The notes under the pieces: model-generated | The model's input: the letters and a program-made list of their open reading frames with translations, nothing else | Told to the model about the DNA's origin: nothing | Database searches by the model: none | Assembly: GCA_028023455.1 (NCBI GenBank) | Contig: JAQFVV010006215.1 | Location: 2,240,580-2,304,579 of the forward strand | Direction of reading: 5' to 3' | DNA length: 64,000 bases | DNA from: Epiperipatus broadwayi | Lineage: Eukaryota > Onychophora > Udeonychophora > Euonychophora > Peripatidae | Made by a program: the position numbers and the translations under genes | Shown here: piece after piece, positions 59,400-64,000 of the stretch | Position numbering within the stretch: position 1 is the first letter of the stretch | Layout: each line of letters opens with the position of its first letter

Positions 59400-60541
59400 C
59401 ACCTGGGTCTTGTTTTACACGATAGATAGGTTCCTCAGAAATCGTGCAAAAATAGACGTAACATTGAAAAAGGGGGGATGCGGTCTGTGATTTTTCAAAA
59501 TTCGCGTAAAAGCAAAGCACCAATGTAAAATTACTTTAAAATTCGCGCAAAAAAAAAAAAATAAGGAAATAAAATATGAATAATAAAAAATTTCAAATTT
59601 GAAAAAAATTGATACAAGACAAACTTTTTTTAACTATAATATTTAATTTTATTCAAAATAATATATTTTTATGCATAATTTACAGTACAGTAATTTACAT
59701 TTTTTTATACATGTTTTAATTATTATCGCTATTTGCCCCAAAACACGTTCGTTTGCAAACTAGTAAAAAATCAGATTCTCATGTGATGTGATGTATTTGG
59801 CTTCTTAAACGAAGTCAAGAATATCTCAGCAATTATTCTCACAAGAGGAAATACAACTAGCGCCAAATTCACTCTCATGTTGTGTTAAAGGTTTTCTCTT
59901 GACGACGATGATGATTTTATTAATTGTTTATGAACTTAGACTTATGATAATAAAAAGACATTTATTCACCACTGCTGGGAAAAATTTAATTAAAACTAAC
60001 AACTAAAAATTAAATTCTTATTTTTGTCTTTAATTTTCAATTCCGTTTAAAAATCAAATTTCATTTTTTAAAATTGTTAATTACAATTAAAAATCAGATT
60101 TTAATTTTTAATTGTGCCCACTGCTATTACTGACCTTTTAAAAATAAACTTGTGGACACTAAATGATTAATAATTGATTACGTTCTTTTTTAAAAAGGAA
60201 AAACAATGTAATTTAAAATGCAAAATTAACACGCACAATGTTTGAACAAATTTACATTATAATCTTGTAAAATTTAATGTATGTATACATAAAATCTGGA
60301 AATCATGATTTTAATTTCATTATTGCATAAAATCTTACTATTATAAAGCACTGAAAATATTGAAATTACTAAGATGAAAGTAGAATTCCAATAATGTGCT
60401 ATTACTTTCAATATAACATAAGTGTGCAAAATTTATTATTTAAAGTAATAGCGCATTATTGGAGATTGACTTCCGGTGAAGCACGAATCGCGTAACTTCA
60501 AAATCGTGTTAAATAAGTCCGCGTAAAAAGAGACCCAGGTG
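59400..60541. mobile_element. Tc1/mariner-like non-autonomous element
   Basis: The inverted ends read CACCTGGGTCTTGTTTTACAC on the left and, reverse-complemented, CACCTGGGTCTCTTTTTACG on the right. TA is present on both sides (59398-59399 and 60542-60543), matching a TA target duplication. The ends are locally richer in CG dinucleotides (ttcgcgtaaaag, aatcgcgtaac) than the interior. No transposase frame was recognised within the 1.14 kb. Because TA is common here, the superfamily call rests on the combined evidence and is moderate. Confidence 0.72.
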
Positions 60542-60551
60542 TATTGACAAT

Positions 60552-61301
60552 CAGCAAGTTTTAGTATCCCAGAATTATTTTTTTAATTGTTATATTCTTA
60601 TGGATTAGCTCTTAAGTTTATGCATCCAAATTATTGTTTATATAATTACCCCAAGCTTGGCAAAAGTTAAATAAACCTGATCTATAGTGGACCACCTTCA
60701 AATTCAGTCACGTTGACTGTTGATTTTATTTTTTTTATTATTCATGATAAATGATTATTCTCTGTAATGCTGATGAATTTTTAATTCTTTGCTGATCTCA
60801 TGCTCATATTCATTATCATTTATGATTTGTATTTAATTATTTTTAAATTTTGTGTCAACTGGAATTGATAATTTTTTATCACCCTAGATTTCTCCATACC
60901 ATTACAAATGGCTCCCATGTTAATGTTAACATCGGGTCCTATTTGTAATAGTATGAGGAAATATAGGGTGAATCTGGGGTGAAGGAAAATCATCAACCCC
61001 AGTTAATATAAAATTTAAATATAAATCATAAATGATCATAAATATGAGCATGAGAGATCAGCAAAGGACTAATAAGTTCACCAGCATTACAGAGAATAAT
61101 CATTCATCATGAATGATCAAAAAATAAAATCAACACAACCTTGTGATTGGATTTGAAAGTGGTTCACTGTACACAAGGCTAATTATTTAACTTTTGCCAA
61201 GCTTGGGACATATTATATAAATAGTAATTTGCAAGCACAAACTTAAGTGCTATTCCATAAGAATATAACAAAAAATAATGTTGGAATAATAAAACATGCT
61301 G
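60552..61301. repeat. 750-bp near-complete palindrome
   Basis: The two halves are reverse complements over almost the whole length, with the centre near 60925 (catgttaatgttaacatcgg). Shared blocks include TTATATTCTTATGGATTAGC, CCAAGCTTGGCAAAAGTTAA and TGAATGATTATTCTCTGTAATG-like sequence (shorter in part). The arms are about 370 bp and look roughly 80% identical by eye. The left end lies eight bases beyond the TA duplication of the neighbouring element. It would fold into a long hairpin as RNA or single-stranded DNA. No coding sequence. Confidence 0.85.
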
Positions 61302-62611
61302 AGCATCATCTAGTACCATTATAATGTACTGGTCAACTATAAACTTAATTTCTAAAGAAATAAAAAAATGAAATGAAAAGTAAAATGTAATGCCTGGATT
61401 TTAAAGGATGACCTTTTGTACCAACAATGATTATAAAAAAAATAATCAAACCTGGTTGTCCAAAAACACATAAACCCCAATCTATATAGCACCATTATGC
61501 ACAAATCCAACTAAGGGAGCATGAGCGCTATAACTTACTGTGAATAAGAGATAATACTAACATGTTTTAAACTTAGTCTAAAATTAAATAAATTCACTGG
61601 AATACCTTAATAAAATATACATTTATTAATAATAAAAGTAATTCAGCATTCTGATTAGAATATAAAAAATATGCTCTTACATTGTAATTTAAGTATATTT
61701 CTAGATATTTATATGAACACCTATGTACATAGGCACACATGCTATATAATTAAAATTAACATCTTTGAAATGCCAAATCAATAAAAATTCATTTTTATAC
61801 TTCATAATTTTAACATGAGTGATTGACTGATTTTAATTTATATACATACCCACTCAAATTTGTGTGCACATATGGATATTTATATATAAAAAATGTATTA
61901 AGTAAAATATTTTTAGTACTAAGTAATTATTTTTACTGAATGTCATTTTAAAAGGTTAAAGTTTTTCTTTTCAAAATCCTGCATACATTTCCTTTTTTTT
62001 TTTTTCAAGTTACTTTTAATTGTAAAATATCTTTAAAAAAGGTTACTAGAAAATCCTTTTAAAAACTTTTTTTTCCTTATTTTACAATATTTAATTAATC
62101 TAACCTGGAATAAATCCTTTATAAATGTTAATGGGGAGAAATTGGAGATAAATGTCATTTATTTAAGCAAGCTTTACCTTTAAACTTGTAAATTAGATTT
62201 TAACTGCAAAGTTAAATATTTAAAATATTTCAAATTATTTTTTTTACTCACCAAGTAATCTGTTCATGAAGTATATCTCCTATATGCATAATATATATGG
62301 CCATAATTTTCTTGTGCTCCCTTTCATATTTGATAAAACTGTATATAAACTATAGCATGATACTTTTTTTCAGTAAGCTGGCTATTTTCTGGAATCTCAG
62401 TAAGTGGCCTATTAACATTTTTGGGAAAGGTATAAATCCATTTAACTTAGCATTATTTAGTTCCAATCTAATTTAATAGACTGTGCAGACCATTTAGTAC
62501 ACAGGCTATGAACCACATAAAAGCTGGGTTTTGCCTCCATGTGAATTCAAACTTGTGATATTAACCTTTTCATATTTCACATTTTCTGATGTTTTTCTTT
62601 GACTCATACAT
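61302..62611. other. No supported gene; intergenic AT-rich DNA
   Basis: Nothing beyond short repeats and A/T runs was seen. A less AT-rich stretch near 62460-62560 has no recognised feature. Confidence 0.55.
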
Positions 62612-62989
62612 CAATGTAAAATATATAATAAAATGATTCTTATCAGAAAATAACAATTTTGACTTCATTTGATATATTTTCTTGTTTACTATTGAAATAA
62701 ATTTTTAATGTTCACATTTTGTTTCTGTAAATATTAAAAAAATGATGTAATCAAAACAAAGACTATGTTGTTTCCAGAAAATATTTTTAGTTTATGTCAA
62801 TGTAAAATATATGAAATGATTATTACTTATCAGAAAATAAATTTGACTTTATTTGAAAGATATTCTTGTTTACTGCTGAAATAAATTTTAAATGTTCACA
62901 TTTTGTTTATGTAAATATTAAAAAAATGAGACTAATCAAAACAAATATGTTATACATCATTGTTTCTAGAAATATTATTTTCAGTTTAT
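62612..62989. repeat. 186-bp tandem duplication
   Basis: Unit one (62612-62797) and unit two (62798 to about 62989) both begin CAATGTAAAATATAT and share AATGTTCACATTTTGTTT and TATTAAAAAAATGA. They have diverged by scattered substitutions and small indels. Confidence 0.85.
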
Positions 62990-64000
62990 GAAATCAACAA
63001 AATCTTTGTTTCTGAATATTTTTAAAAACTTGAATGAATAATTATTTCTCTAATAGCTAACGAATTGTTTTAAAAGTTTAAATTTTTTAAATATTTATTG
63101 CAAAATTGCAATTATTTTTTACCTCCTAAATATAGGTAGATTGTTTACATCATAGCAAGTCTTCAAATTTGCTTCAGGTCATATTTACGTTAGCTGCTAA
63201 TATAACATTTTTGAAAATAAAGTATTTCAAGTCAAAATAAGTTATTAATAATTTATATTTGTTGATCTCTAATAAATATAGTGTAAATTATTTTTAAAAA
63301 TATATCTAAAACCGTAATAAATTCGCAAGTAAACATGTTTTTACATCATTGGAAACTTCAATGTTGTAAAATGCCAAATGTTTTACAGCGATGGTAACAC
63401 ACAATGGCTGAATATGTCAGGGTGGGGCTTATGTCTATTGTAAGAGTGGGAATTTTGTGCTATTTTCGGTGGAAAAAAATTATAATAAAATATACTGTTT
63501 TATACGCATTTTAATGTATAATACTTATGAAAAAATTCAGGGTGAATTGGACAAAAGATGTTTCTTGATTGTCCTGAAATAGTATACGGTTAACCACAGT
63601 TCTACTTCTTGCCTTCAGTTATAACATAATAGTTATGCTGTGTATTGTAATCCCATGAATGATTTAAATCCAACTTTTATACTCGGTGGTAGAATTTAAT
63701 AAAATACCATGATATAAATTCTTTATCATGACTGAAAAAAGTTAACGATTTTTTTAAATTCACCTTAATTAAATATCAAATTTTTATCTAAAAGTATTTC
63801 TTAATCCTTTCAACATCTTTGTAGGATTTTTATAAAAATATGTTATACAAGCTTTAATTAAAAAATTTCTTAATCTAATTAAAATAGTGGAATTTTATTA
63901 TTACCAGTATATCTATTGTAACATAAAAACATGCTTGTTTTAATTATCAAGATCAGAGTAAAACATTAAATAGACCTTTGTAAATGTTTAATTTATAATA
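62990..64000. other. No supported gene; intergenic AT-rich DNA
   Basis: AT-rich sequence to the window edge with no frames or repeats that I could support. Confidence 0.5.

Noticed and set aside
1-64000. CRISPR array, bacterial operons or prophage
   Set aside because: No spaced identical repeats, ribosome binding sites or compact gene layout; all signs are of an animal nuclear genome.

Overview
This window is AT-rich, intron-dominated animal DNA, probably from an arthropod. It shows spliced exons with GT/AG borders, very long introns, homopolymer and TA-repeat runs, and eukaryotic transposons. No bacterial signals (operons, ribosome binding sites, compact gene packing) were seen. The arthropod assignment is an inference from the style of the one host gene and its transposons; no rRNA or mitochondrial marker is present to fix it.

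Only one host gene is confidently recognised: the 3' half of a MYST-family histone acetyltransferase of the KAT6 (MOZ/MORF; enok in flies) type, on the + strand. Four coding exons are visible: 2881-3240, 9080-9218, 17736-17920 and 42468-44558. Their phases agree (0, then 1, then 0). They encode a Lys/Ser/Pro-rich linker, basic AT-hook-like segments, a Glu/Asp acidic run and a Met/Asn/Pro-rich C terminus ending in Met-Arg-Arg. The PHD fingers and the catalytic domain must lie upstream of base 1. A 3' UTR of about 1.4 kb follows, with three Pumilio-type sites and clustered AATAAA signals near 45,910.

The introns hold most of the mobile DNA. The first (3.2-9.1 kb) carries a Penelope-like element with a broken reverse transcriptase and a GIY-YIG endonuclease. 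The second (9.2-17.7 kb) has no clear transposon but has a promoter-like cluster and weak exon candidates. The third (17.9-42.5 kb) contains a GC-balanced island of decayed coding-like sequence, an old Gypsy remnant, a dead RTE-type LINE, a 3.4-kb foldback element with arms of about 1.2 kb, a hAT-derived element, a TTAA-flanked MITE, and a complete but dead Gypsy LTR retrotransposon with an intact 5-bp target duplication. All four retroelements lie in the sense orientation of the host gene.

Downstream of the gene (46-64 kb) I see no host gene. This part holds a short GC-balanced patch, small palindromes, a 2.2-kb element with a perfect 8-bp target duplication and internal subrepeats, a Tc1/mariner-like element with TA duplication, a 750-bp near-perfect palindrome directly beside it, and a 186-bp tandem duplication.

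The least ordinary observation is that CTCF-like core motifs sit in the inverted ends of two unrelated transposons, facing each other in both. A near-consensus core also lies at the 3' end of the KAT6 transcript. Whether these bind anything is unknown.
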